Below are positions 41,491-54,900 of a stretch of 64,000 nt of DNA, in pieces. Source of the DNA: Sitta carolinensis (lineage: Eukaryota; Chordata; Aves; Passeriformes; Sittidae); contig CM063311.1 of the NCBI GenBank assembly GCA_032173965.1, positions 980,262 to 1,044,261 of the forward strand. Reading direction: 5' to 3'. The notes below the pieces were generated by a model that worked only from the letters and a program-made list of their open reading frames with translations, had not been told where the DNA came from and did no database searches. How positions within the stretch are numbered: the stretch's first letter is position 1; every line of letters starts with the position of its first letter. A program made the translations under genes and the position numbers.

Positions 41491-42825
41491 GCACTCGCAG
41501 CGCCCCCCGGCGGCCCGCGCTGCGCCCCCGCGCCGCTCCACAGCCCGCCGGGCAGGGAATGGCGGCGCGGCGGGGGGGAACGCACCGAATGCGCTCCCGG
41601 TTCCCGCGGCCCCTCAGGAGAAAAGAACGTCCAGGAGGATTCTTGAGGCGGCGTTTCATCCCGGTGTAACGGCGTGAGGCCGCGGGCATTTTTTGAGGGC
41701 CCGTCCGTGCGCCGTGCGGGATAATCCGTGTTGCTTCCCCCCCTCTTTTGGCGCTCAGATGGACTCGTCCGCCTCTCATCGCGGGCGTTCCCGCCTTTCC
41801 TCATAGGCTTCGTTAATCTCCGTCAGGGCTCGTTCGGGGACTTCCGGTAACGTTCCGAGCGCGCCTTCGGCAAGCTTCGGGAGTGTTCGGTACGCGTCGG
41901 AGAACTTCGGCAACGCTCGGAGAGCTGTGGGGAACTTGGCGATTTCCCCGGCCCGAAGAAACGAAGCGGCCAAAGCGGCGTAAAAAATCCCGACAATAAT
42001 TAGAAAAATCGAGGGGTTTTAGAGTCGTTTTCTCGCCGTTTTATAAAATCTATGCTGCTTTTTCCAAGTCACAGGAAGATCCCTAACTCTCTTCCCGTTC
42101 CTCCCGCTTGCCACAGATTTTCCCCTATACATTCAGGGAATTTGGGGGGGGGGTTTGTTTTGTCTTTTTCTTTTGGCTGAGCGAGGTTTGGATGTGGAGA
42201 AACATCCCGTGACCCGTGGAAAATTCCCTCGTGGAAAATTCCCTGTCCCGAGCTGAACTCCAGGCGGGAAGGGGATTTTAGGGGAACATCGAGTCCAATC
42301 GGCACCCTGGGTTTGGGAGAGGTTTTGGGTGGGGAAAGAGGAACCCGTGAGGGGGGAAAAAGACTCCAAATCTCCTCATAAAATTGTCCTCACGTAAAAC
42401 TAAAACTCTCCTCTAAAACTCTTCTTATGCAAATCCCAAAACGCCAACATTCGGAGAACTCCGTCAACATTCGGAGACGCTCGGAAACCGCTTCGGCTCC
42501 CAACCGGAAACACACGAAGAGCTCTTCGTGCCTCTCCGCCGCCTTCCGAAGCGGCGTCTCTCGGCTGTTTCCGGCGGCGCTCGTCCATTTCCGGCGGCTC
42601 TCGGCCGTTTCCGGCAGCGTTCGGCCGTTTCCGGCGACTCTCGGCCGTTTCCGGCGTCCGCCGGGGCGCTGCCTCAGGGCGGGCGCCATTTTGTGTGTCC
42701 GCCCGCGGATCGCGGAGCGCGGGGCGCGGGCGGAGGAGCCGCCGTGGCCGAGCCCCCCGTGCCCGTTCAGTGACTGTGCCCCCCACTCCCCCTTCGTTCT
42801 CCACCCCTTCTTGCCCGTTGACCCC
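41490..42825. promoter_or_regulatory. Bidirectional SAE1/ZC3H4 promoter region
   Basis: Mostly unique, CpG-rich sequence between divergent genes. It contains a perfect ETS/GABPA site ACTTCCGGT at 41840-41848 and many TTCGG/CGGAA repeats (41820-41940, 42440-42560). Five GTTTCCGGC-like ETS cores lie at 20-bp intervals (42568, 42588, 42608, 42628, 42648), and the YY1 motif CGCCATTTTG is at 42684-42693, about 135 bp before the ZC3H4 start. Head-to-head arrangement of these genes is also known in mammals. 41950-42430 is AT-richer with no feature I recognise. Confidence 0.65.
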
Positions 42826-42977
42826 ATGGCCGTGGAGAGCCCGAGTGTCCCCCCCGCCGCCGCCGCTTCCCCCCCTAGCCCGCACTGCACTCCCCCTTCT
42901 CCGTCCTGCCATGGCAGCTGCAGCCTCCCCCGGCCGCCGCCGCCGCTCCAAGGCCACCATCACGGCCCGGACGAAAG
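42826..42977 (+). CDS. ZC3H4: ZC3H4 exon 1
   Basis: ATG at 42826 (CCCCATGG), 50 codons plus AG, ending at GTCCAG. It reads [20 protein letters not shown], with later HHHGPDE, and the split Arg codon is completed by exon 2 to give [12 protein letters not shown]. The donor is weaker than consensus. Confidence 0.8.
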
Positions 42978-45900
42978 GTCCAGTACCCGCCTCTCCCGAG
43001 CGCCTTCTCTGTGTGCCTGGGGGTCGGTCCGGCGCGCCGGACCAGGTTTGGGGAGGGGGCGGCGGGAGGGGGAGGAAGGGGAGAGGGGAGGGGTGGGGGG
43101 GGTGTTGTGGGGAGGGGGCTCGGGGGGCTCTGAGGAGGAGGAGGAGGAGGAGGAGGAAGGGGCTGAGGGGGATTGGGGAGGGGGCGGGAGGCGGTGAGGA
43201 AGGAGCTGAGCGGGGTGGGGAGGGGGCGAGGAGGAGGAGGAGGAGGAAGGGGCTGAGGGGGATTTGAGGAGGAAGAGGAAGGAACTGAGGGGGATTTGAG
43301 GAGGAGGAGGAAGAGGAAGGTGAGGAAGGGGCTGAGGGGGATTTGAGGAGGAAGAGGAAGGGTTTAGGGGGGATTTGAGGAGGAAGGTGAGGAAGGGACT
43401 GAGAGGGATTTGAGGAGGGTGAGGAAGGGGCCAAGAGGGATTTGAGGAAGGGCCTGAGGAGGAGGAGGAAGGTGAGGAAGGGGCTGAGGGGGATTTGGGG
43501 GAAGGAGGAAAGGGCTGAGGGGAATTTGAGGAAGAGAAGGGTGAGGAAGGATCTGAGGGGGATTTGAGGAGAAGGAACACGGGGCTGAGGGGGATTTGAG
43601 GAAGAGGAAGGTGAGGAAGGGGTTGAGGGGGATTTGAGGAGGAGGAGGAGGGTGAGGAAGGGGCTGAGAGGGATTTGAGGCAGAAGAGGAAGGAACTGAG
43701 GGGGATTTGAGGAGGGTGAGGAAGGATTTAGGGGGATTTGAGGACAGGCCTGAGGAGGAGGAGGAAGGTGAGGAAGGGGCGAGAGGGATTTGAGGAGGGT
43801 GAGGAAGGATCTGAGGGGGATTTGAGGAGGAGGAAGGTGAGGAAGGGGCTGAGAGGGATTTGAGGAGGGTGAGGAAGGATCTGAGGGGGATTTGAGGAGG
43901 AGGAAGGTGAGGAAGGGGCTGAGAGGGATTTGAGGAGGGTGAGGAAGGATCTGAGGGGGATTTGAGGAGGAGGAAGGTGAGGAAGGGGCTGAGAGGGAAT
44001 TGAGGAGGAAGGGGAAGGATTTAGGGGGGATTTGAGGAGGAGGAGGAGGAGGAAGGAACTGAGGGGGATTTGAGGAAGAGGAGGGTGAGGAAGGGGCTGA
44101 GGGGGATTTGAGGAGGAAGGGGAAGGATTTCGGGGGGATTTGAGGAGGAGAAGGTGAGGAAGGGGCTGAGAGGGATTTGAGGAGGAAGGGGAAGGATTTA
44201 GGGGGGATTTGAGGAGGAGGAGGAGGAAGGGGCCGAGAGGGATTTGAGGAAGAGGATCGATTCCAGAGGGATTTGAGGAGGAAGAGGAAGGAACTGAGGG
44301 GGATTTGAGGCAGAAGAGGAAGGATCTGAGGGGGATTTGAGGAAGAGGAGGGTGAGGAAGGGGCTGAGGAAGGTGAGGAAGGAACTGAGGGGGATTTGAG
44401 GAGGAAGGGAGGGAGATTTAATTGGTGTGGGGGGGTCTTGAGGAGGAGGAAGATGAGGAAGGAACTGAGGGGGATTTGGGAGGGTCCTGAGAAAGAGGAA
44501 GAGGAGGATTTAAAGAGGGTGAGGAAGGATTTGGGGGGGGGTCCTGAGGAGGAAGAAGGTGAAGAAGGGGCTGAGGGGGATTTGAGGAAGAGCAGGAAGG
44601 ATCTGAGGAGGAGGAGGATGAGGAAGGGGCTGAGGAGGAAGAGGAGGGTGAGGAAGAGGAGGAGGAAGAACCTGAGGAAGAATTTGAGGGGGGGTCCTGA
44701 AGAAGAGGAGGAAGAAGAACCTGAGGGAAATTTGAGGAGGGGTCCTGAGAAGGAGGAAGGTGAGGAAGAATTTGGGGAGGGGTCCTGAGGAAGAAGAGGA
44801 GGAAGAGGAGGAGGAAGAACCTGAGGGAAATTTGAGGGGGGATCCTGAGGAAGAGGATGAAGAAGAATTTGAGGAGGGGTCCTGAGGAGGAGGAAGAGGA
44901 TGAAGAATTTGAGGAGGGGTCTTGAGGAAGATTTGAGGAAGAGGAAGGTGAGGAAGGCTCAGAAATTTTGAGGGGGGGTCCTGAGGAAGAAGAGGATGAA
45001 GAATTTGGGGAGGGGTCCTGAGGAGGAAGAAGAGGAAGAATTTGAGGAGGGGTCCTGAGGAGGAAGAAGAGGAGGATGAAGAATTTGGGGAGGGGTCCTG
45101 AGGAAGAATTTGGGGAGATTTTGGGGGGTTTAGGTAATTTTGGGGGGAGGTTTAACCCCAAATTTGGGGGAGGGGATTGAATTTGGTGGGGAATTAAAAT
45201 TTAATTTTTAGGGGTTTTTTTTTAGGAAAAGTTAAAATTAAATTTTTTGGGGGATTTAAATTAAATTTTTTGGGATTTAAATTAATTTTGGGGGGGATTT
45301 AAAATAATTTTTTGGGGATTTAAATTAATTTTGGGGGGGATTTAAATTAATTTTTAGGGATTAATTAATTTTTAGGCAAGGTTAAAATTAATTTTTTGGG
45401 GATTTAAATTAATTTTGGAGTTTAAATTAATTTTTAGGATTTAATTCATTTTTAGGCAAGGTTCAAATTAAATTTTTTGGGGATTTAAATTAATTTTTGG
45501 GGAGTTTAAATCAATTTTTAGGGTTTAATTCTTTTTTAGAAAAGGTTACAATTATTTTTTTTTGAAGATTTAAATTAATTTTTAGAGAATTTATTTTGGG
45601 GCTTTAATTAATTTTTATTTTTTTAAATTTTTTAATTAAATTTTTTAATTAATGAATTAACTAAATTAATTAATTAAACCCCATTTTTTAAGGAGTAATT
45701 TTGAATTTTTTTCCTTATCCCTTAATTAAAATTTCATTTATTTCTTTAAAATCTCCCCAAATTTGAGCCAGGAAATTTTATTTTTTTGCCCCAAAATTTC
45801 ATTTTTTTTTGCTTTTCGTGATTTTGTTTTTTGTTTTCTTTTTTTTTTTTGGTAGTTCAGGGTAAAAAATGGGAGGAAAAAATAAAATTGAGGAATTTTT

Positions 45901-48900
45901 AGGGAAAAAAGCAAATTAAGGGATTTAAAAAATTATTTTTAGGGGGAAAAAATCAAATTATGGGAATTTTTTGGGGTAAATTTAGGGGAAAAAAGGTGAA
46001 AAAAAGGGATTTTTAGGGGAAAAAAATTAAATTAAGGGAATTTTTTTTGGAAAAATAAAATTAAGGGATTTTTTGGGGTAATTTTAGGGGAAAAAGGTAA
46101 AAAAAGGGAATTTTTAGGGGGAAAAATCAAATTAAGGGAATTTTTTGGGGGAATTTTTAGGGAAAAAGGTAAAAAAAGGGAATTTTTAGGGGGAAAAAAT
46201 CAAATTAAGGGAATTTTTGGGGTAATTTTAGGGGGAAAAAAATCAAATAATGGGAATTTTGGGAATATTTCTTTAAAAAAAAGGAATTTTGGGGTTTTGG
46301 TGGCCAAAAAAACCCCAAATCCCGGGAATTTTAAGGTGGGAAATGAGTGAAAAATGTGAATTTTGTCAATTTTTGGTTCCTTTTTGCCCCCAATTTCCCA
46401 GTGTAAAATCGCCCTGTGTGTCCCAAAGCAGAATTCCCAGAAAAAGAAAGTTACAGAAGCACACAATTCCCAAAAAAAACAAAAAAAAAAACCAAAAAAA
46501 AAAAAAAAAAGCAAAATGTAGTTCAAAAATAGTGAAAAATAACAAAAAAATGTGGGGAAAATCCGGAAAAAATAGTAAAAAAAATACGGAAAAAATCCAC
46601 AAAAAATGTCCTAAAAATTCCAAAAAAATCCACAAAAATGCCCTAAAACCCACTAAAAAATTCCCCAAAACTTCCACCAAAAATGCCCTAAAAATCCCAA
46701 AAAATACCCAAAAAATTCCACAAAAAAATCCACAAAAAATGCCCAAAAATACCCAAAAAATTCCCCAAAAATTCCACAAAAAATGCCCTAAAAACCACTA
46801 AAAATTCCAAAAAAATCCACAAAAATGCCCTAAGAAATCCAAAAATACTCCAAAAAGTCCCCAAAAAATCTCAAAAAATGCCCTAAAAATACCAAAAAAT
46901 ACTCAGAAAATTCCCCAGAAATTTCACAAAAAGATCCCAAAAAAATCCCCCCCAAAAAACGCACAAAAAATGCCCTAAAAATTCCAAAAAAATACCCAAA
47001 AAATTCCCCAAAAAATGCCCTAAAAATCCCAGAAAAGCCCCCAAAAAAATCCCAAAAAATCCCAAAATGCTCCAAAAATTCCCCAAAAAATCCACAAAAA
47101 ATGCCCCAAAAAATCCCTAAAAATACTCAAAAAATCAAAAAAAAATCCACAAAAACCCCACAAAAAATCCACAAAAAAATCCCAAAAAATCCACAAAAAG
47201 TCCACAGAAATCCCCAAAAAACCCAGAAAAAAATCCCAAAGAAATAAAAAAATCCCTCTAAAACCGAACAGAAAACCCCCAAAAAATCTACAAAAAATCC
47301 ACAAAAAAAAAAATCCACAAAAAAATCCCAAAAAATCCACAAAAATCCCCCCTAAAAACAGAAAAAAATCCCAAATAAATTAAAAACATCGCCAAAAAGC
47401 CAAACAAGAAAGCCCCCAAAACCCCCCAAAAATCCCCAAGAAACCCCAAAAAATCCACAAAAAATCCCCCAAAAACCCAGAAAAAAAATCCCCAAAACCC
47501 CCAGAACAAAACCCAAATAAATCCCAAATACATCCCTAAAAATCAAACAAAAAAACCCCCCAAAATCCACAAAAACCCCCCAAAAAATCCACAAAAAACC
47601 CCAAAAAATCCACAAAAAGATTCCAAAAAATCACCCCAAAAAATCCCAAAAACCCAGAAAAAAAATCCCAAATAAATCCCCAAAAACCAAACAAAAAAAC
47701 TCCAAAAAATCCACTAAAATCCAAAAAAACCCAACAAAAATCCCCCCAAAAATCCAAAAAAACCCCAGAAAAAAATCTCTAAAAACCAAACAATAAAACC
47801 CAAAAAAATCCACAAAAATCCCCCAAAACCAAACAAACCCCCCAAAAATCCCCCCAAAAAATAATAATAAAAAAAAAATCCACAAAAAAACCCCACAAAA
47901 ATCCACAAAAAATCCACAAGAAAAATTCAAAAAACCCAGAAACAAATCCCAGAAAAATCACAAAAAATCCACAAAAAAATCCCCAAAAAATTCCACAAAA
48001 AACCCCCAATAAATCCCCAAAAAATTCACAAAAATCCCCCCAAATCAAACAAATCTCCCCCAAAAAAATCCCCCCAAAAATTAAAAAAAATCCACAAAAA
48101 AAACCCAAAAATCCACAAAAAATCCCCCAAAAAATCCACGAAAAAATTCCAAAAAACGCCCCCCTCCCCCCAAAAAAAATCCACAAAAAAATCCCCAAAA
48201 TCCACAAAAACCCAAACAAAAATAATCCCCCAAAATCCTCAAATCCCAATCCCCATTTCCAGGTGAAACCCCCCCCGAATTTCCCCCAAAAAGTGCAAAA
48301 GTCGGTGAAAAATCACCAAAAAAAAAGTGTGAAAATCACGAAAAAAAGTAAAAAAAAGAGTCAAAAAAAAAAAAAAGAAAAAAGTGGTGAAAAAAACCCG
48401 CGATGACGTCACACGGCCCCTCCCCCCCCTACCAAATCCCGGGAATTTCGCCCAAAATTCACCAAAAATTTGGGAATTTTGGGGTCATTTTTGCCCCTTC
48501 CCCCCCCCCCTAAAAAAATTCCCATTTTTGCCCCCCAAAAAATCCAGAAAACTCCCGTTTTTTCTCCCCAAAAAAATTCCGGTTTTTTTACCCCAAAAAT
48601 TCTCATTTTCCCCCAAAGAGACACCAGAAAATTCCCATTTTTTTCCCCCAGAAAATTCCCATTTTTTACTCCAAAATTTCCCATTTTTCCCCCCCAAAAA
48701 ACACCCAGAAAATTCCTAGTTTTTACTGCCAAAAATTCCCACTTCTCCCAAAAAATTCCCATTTTTTACCCCAAAAATTCCCATTTTCCCACAAAAAAAA
48801 AAAATTCCCATTTTTCCACCTAAAACCCCCCGAAAATTCACATTTTCGCCAAAAAATTCTCATTTTTCCCAAAAATTCCAAAAAAAGTCCCATTTTCCCC

Positions 48901-51900
48901 TCCAAAACCCCCATTTCCTCCAAAATGCCACAAAATTTCACCCCAAATTCCCATTTTTTCCCCTGAAACCCCCAAAATTCCTCAAAAAATCCATTTTCCC
49001 CCCAAAAAATTCACATTTTTCCTCATTCCCCTCATTTTCCCCCCATAATTCCCATTTCCCCCTCATGTTCCCCCCATATCCCCCATTTTCCCCCCATTAT
49101 TCCAATTTATTCCCATTTATTCCCCCCATTATTCCCATTTATTCCCTCCATTTCCCCATTTCCCCCCATTCCCCTCATTTATCCCCATTATTCCCCCCAT
49201 TATTTCCCCCATTTCCCCCATTTTCCCCCCATTACCCCCCTATTTCCCCCATTTTTTCCCAATTTATCCCCATTTCTCCCAATTATCCCCCATTTATCCC
49301 CATTTTTCCCCCCATTACCCCCCATTATCCCCCCATTTTTCCCCATTTTCCCCCATTTATCCCCATCATCCCCATAATCCCCATTTCCCCCATTTATCCC
49401 CATTATCCCCCCATTATTCCCCCATTATTCCCCCATTATTCCCCCATTATTCCCCTTTTTTTTCCCCATTTTTCCCCATTTTTCCCCATTATCCCCCATT
49501 ATCCCCCCATTTCCCCCCCATTTTTCCCCATTTTCCCCCCATTTTCCCCCCATTATCCCTCCATTATCCCCCCATTATTCCCCCATTATCCCCCCATTCT
49601 CCCCCCATTATCCCCCCATATCCTCCCATTTCCCCCCATTTCTCCCCATTATTCCCATTTCCCCCTCATTTCCCTCATTTCCCCCTATTCCCCCAATTTT
49701 TTTCCCCATTTTCCCTCTATTCCCCCCATTTCCTCCCATTTTCCCCCCCATTTTTTCCCTATTATCCCCCCCATTATTTCCCCATTTTCCCCCCATTATT
49801 CCCCCATTATCCCCCATTATTCCCCCATTATCCCCCATTATCCCCCATTATCCCCCCATTATCCCCCCATTATCCCCCATTCTCCCCCCATTATCCCCCC
49901 ATTCTCCCCCCATTCTCCCCCCTTTATCCCCCCATTATCCCCCCATTATCCCCCCATTCTCCCCCCATTATCCCCCATTATTCCCCCCATTATCCCCCAT
50001 TATCCCCCATTATCCCCCCATTCTCCCCCCATTCTCCCCCCATTATCCCCCATTATCCCCCATTATTCCCCCCATTATCCCCATTATCCCCCATTATCCC
50101 CCCATTATTCCCCCCATTCTCCCCCCATTATCCCCCCATTATCCCCCATTCTCCCCCCATTATCCCCCCATTCTCCCCCCATTCTCCCCCCATTCTCCCC
50201 CCATTATCCCCCATTATTCCCCCCATTATCCCCCCATTCTCCCCCCATTATCCCCCCATTCTCCCCCCATTCTCCCCCCTTTATCCCCCCATTATCCCCC
50301 CATTATCCCCCCATTCTCCCCCCATTATCCCCCATTATTCCCCCATTATCCCCCATTATCCCCCATTATCCCCCCATTCTCCCCCCATTATTCCCCCCAT
50401 TCTCCCCCCATTATCCCCCATTATCCCCCCATTCTCCCCCCATTATCCCCCCATTATCCCCCATTATCCCCCATTATCCCCATTATTCCCCCATTCTCCC
50501 CCCATTATCCCCCCATTATCCCCCCATTATCCCATTATTCCCCCATTCTCCCCCCATTATCCCCCATTATCCCCCATTATCCCCCATTATCCCCCCATTA
50601 TTCCCCCCATTCTCCCCCCATTATCCCCCATTATCCCCCATTCTCCCCCCATTATCCCCCCATTATCCCCCATTATCCCCCATTCTCCCCCCATTCTCCC
50701 CCATTATCCCCCCATTATCCCCCATTCTCCCCCCATTCTCCCCCCATTCTCCCCCCATTATCCCCCATTATCCCCCATTATCCCCCATTCTCCCCCATTA
50801 TCCCCCATTCTCCCCCCATTATCCCATTATTCCCCCATTCTCCCCCCATTATCCCCCATTCTCCCCCCATTATCCCATTATTCCCCCATTCTCCCCCCAT
50901 TATCCCCCATTATCCCCCATTATCCCCCATTATCCCCCATTATCCCCCATTATTCCCCCATTCTCCCCCCATTATCCCCCATTCTCCCCCCATTATCCCC
51001 CATTATCCCCCATTATCCCCCATTCTCCCCCCATTATCCCCCCATTATCCCCCATTATCCCCCATTATCCCCCATTATCCCCCCATTATCCCATTATCCC
51101 CCCATTCTCCCCCCATTCTCCCCCCATTCTCCCCCCATTCTCCCCCCATTATCCCCCCATTTCTCCCCATTCTCCCCCCATTCTCCCCCCATTCTCCCCC
51201 CATTATTCCCCCATTCCCCCCCATTCTCCCCCATTCTCCCCCCATTCTCCCCCATTATCCCCCATTATTCCCCCATTATCCCCCATTCTCCCCCCATTAT
51301 CCCCCATTATCCCCCATTATCCCCATCTCCCCCCATTATCCCCCATTCTCCCCCCATTATCCCCATTATCCCCCATTATCCCCCATTATCCCCATTATCC
51401 CCCATTATCCCCCATTATCCCCCTTATCCCCATTATCCCCCATTATCCCCCATTATTCCCCCATTATCCCCCATTATCCCCCATTATCCCCATTACCCCC
51501 ATTATTCCCCATTATCCCCCCATTATCCCCCATTCTCCCCCATTATCCCCCATTATCCCCCATTATCCCCCATTTTTCCCCCCATTATCCCCCCATTCTC
51601 CCCCCATTTCTCCCCCATCACCGCTCTCTTCCCCCTGCAGAGAGGACGGCGAGCTGGAGGAGGGCGAGCTGGAGGACGACGGAGCCGAGGACCCCCCCCC
51701 CCATTCCCACTCCCACTCCCACCCCCATTCCCACTCCCGTTCCCATTCCCATTCCCACTCCCGCTCGCACTCGCACCGCGAGCGGCACCGGAGCGCCTCT
51801 GCCGAGCCGCGGGCGCCGCGCCGCCTGAAGCGCAAACGCCGCAAGGACAAGGACAGGAGGCGGCCCAAGAAGAAGAGGAAAACCAAGCACAAGGTGGGCA

Positions 51901-54900
51901 CACCTTAACTTAGGGATGAGGGCAGAAATCCCAGCTTTTTCCCATTTTTTTCCCATTTTTTTCCGGGGTTTTTGGGGTTTTTTTCGGATTTCTTTAGGGT
52001 TTTTTTCCATTTTTTTCTGGGTTTTTTTCCGGGTTTTTTTTTCCATTTTTTCCTGGGTTTTTCCATCTTTTTCAAGGTTTTTTCCTGGTTTTTTCGGGAT
52101 TTTTTCAGATTTTTTGGGATTTTTTCTGGGTTTTTTTTTCCATTTTTTTCTGGTTTTTTGCCATTTTTATTTCCATTTTTTTATGGGTTTTTTGTGGGGT
52201 TTTTTCCATATTTTTTCTGTTTTTTTCTGATTTTTTTTTTCCATTTTTTTCTGGGTTTTTTTCCATTTTTTCCTGGTTTTTTCCGGGTTTTTTTACATTT
52301 TTTTCCTAATTTTCTTCTGGGATTTTTTCCAATTTTTTCTGGGTTTTTTTCCGGTTTTTTTTCCATTTTTTCCTGGTTTTTTTCCATCTTTTTCAAGGTT
52401 TTTTCCTGGTTTTTTCGGGATTTTTCCAGATTTTTTGGGATTTTTTTTCCGGTTTTTTTCCATTTTTTCTGGTTTTTTTCCATTTTTCTTTCCATTTTTT
52501 TCTGGTTTTTTTTTTTCTTTTTTTTTTTTTTTCTGGTTTTTTTTCCATTTTTTTCTGTTTTTTTCTGGGTTTTTTCCATTTTTTTCGGGGTTTTTTCCTG
52601 GTTTTTTCAGGATTTTTTCGGATTTTTTGGGGGTTTTTTTCCATTTTTTTTCTGGGTTTTTTTCCTGGGTTTTTTTCCTCTTTTTTTCTGGGTTTTTTTC
52701 TGGATTTTTTTCCCCATTTTTTTCTGGGTTTTCCCTTTTTTTTTTTTTTCCGTTTTTTTTTTTTTTTTTCCCAGATATTTTTTCTGTTCTTTTCTGGGTG
52801 TTTTCCAGAGGTCAGGTTGGAATTCCAGCTGTCAGGCTGGAATTCCAGCTGTTGGGTCAGGAAGTCCAGCTGTCAGGTTGGAATTCCAGAGGTCAGGTTG
52901 GAATTCCAGAGGTCAGGACAGGAATTCCAGCTGTCAGGATGGGAATTCCAGCTGTCAGGATGGGAATTCCAGCTGTCAGGATGAAATTCCAGCTGTCAGG
53001 TTCGAATTCCAGCTGTTGTGATGGGAATTCCAGCTGTCAGGACAGGAATTCCACCTGTCAGGATGGAATTCCAGAGGTTGAGTTGGGGATTCCAGCTGTG
53101 AGGGTGGAATTCCAGCTGTTGGGAAAAGCCCTGCCCTGATCTGTGCCCTTCTCCCAGCGCCACGCCTCGTCCAGCGAGGAATTCTCGGATTTCAGCGACG
53201 ACTCCGAGTTCAGCGCCGGGGAGAAGGGAGCCAGGAAATCCCGGGAATACAGCCCTGGATACAGTGTGAGTGACACTGGGAATATTGGGAATGGAGCCAG
53301 GAAATCCCGGGAATACAGCCCTGGATACAGTGTGAGTGACACTGGGAATATTGGGAATACAGCCCAGGATACAGTTGTGAGTGACACTGGGAATATTGGG
53401 AATGGAGCCAGGAAATCCCGGGAATACAGCCCTGGATACAGTGTGAGTGACACTGGGAATATTGGGAATGGAGCCAGGAAATCCCGGGAATACAGCCCTG
53501 GATACAGTGTGAGTGACACTGGGAATATTGGGAATACAGCCCAGGATACAGTGTGAGTGACACTGGGAATATTGGGAATGGAGCCAGGAAATCCCGGGAA
53601 TACAGCCCTGGATACAGTGTGAGTTACACTGGGAATACTGGGAATAACTGGGAATGGAGCCAGGAAATCCCAGGAATACAGCCCAGAATACAGTGTAAGT
53701 TATACTGGGAATATTGAGAATCAGCCCAGGATACAGTGTGAGTTACACTGGGAATACTGGGAATAACTGGGAATGGAGCCAGGAAATCCTGGGAATATAG
53801 CCCAGGATACAGTGTGAGTTATACTGGGAATATTGGGAATAATTGGGAATACAGCCCTGGATACAGTGTGAGATATACTGGGAATACTGGGAATGGAAAC
53901 TGGGAAATCCCAGGAATACAGCCCCGTGCTCCCAGTCCCCCCCAGTTCCGCATTCCCAGTATTCCCAGCATTCCCAACATTCCCACCATTCCCAGTATTC
54001 CCAGTTCCCCATTCCCAGCATTCCCAACATTCCCAGCATTCCCAGCATTCCCAGTATCCCTCTCTCCATTCCCAGTCCCCCCAGTCCCCCCCATTCCCCC
54101 GGAAACCCCCCGGGGGGTCCCAGTTCCCCATTCCCAGTATTCCCAGTTCCCCATTCCCAGCATTCCGAGCATTCCCAGCATTCCCAGCATTCCCAGCATT
54201 CCCAGTATCCCTCTCTCCATTCCCAGTCTCCCCAATCCCCCCGTTCCCCCGGAAACCCCCCGGTCCCTTCGAGGCCTTCGGCGCCTTCGACAGCGAGGAG
54301 GAGGAGGAGGCGCCCAAGGACCCCTACGACGACTTCTGCAAGGAATTCCGGCGGCCCAAGGAGGGGCCCCAGCGAGCCAGAGGTACTGGGAATGCTGGGA
54401 ATGCTGGGAATGCTGGGAGGAGCAAAAAAAACCGGGAAAAAATACGAGAAATGGGAAAAAAATACAAAAAAATGGGGAAAAATTCCTTAAAATCGCAAAA
54501 AATCGCCTGGGGTCGAGGCAGTGTTGGTGCTCCAAGGATGGAGCCCGGTGGGTCAGAGGTACTGGGAATACTGGGAATCCTGGGAATTCTGGGAATACTG
54601 GAGGAGCAAAAAAAACCCGAAAAAATGCGAAAAAATTATGAGAAAAAGGCGAAAAAATGGAAAAAAAAAAACAAAAAAAAAAGGGAAAAAATTCCCCATT
54701 TCTCTCGGATTTTTTCCCCTGTTTTTCCCCCATTTCTCCCCGTTATTTCCCTGTTATTTTCCCCGGGTTTTTCCCCATTTTTCCAGGATTTTTTTCCCCA
54801 TTTCTTCGTGATTTTTTCCCTGTTATTTTCCCCCATTTCTCTGGTATTTTTTCCCGGGTTTTTTCCCCCATTTCTCCGGATTTTCCCGCATTCCTCCCGC

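Noticed and set aside
49065..51640. Very long Pro/Ile/His open frame upstream of ZC3H4 exon 2
   Set aside because: It is the translation of a stop-free 10-12 bp repeat. Only the part after the acceptor at 51640 is real exon.
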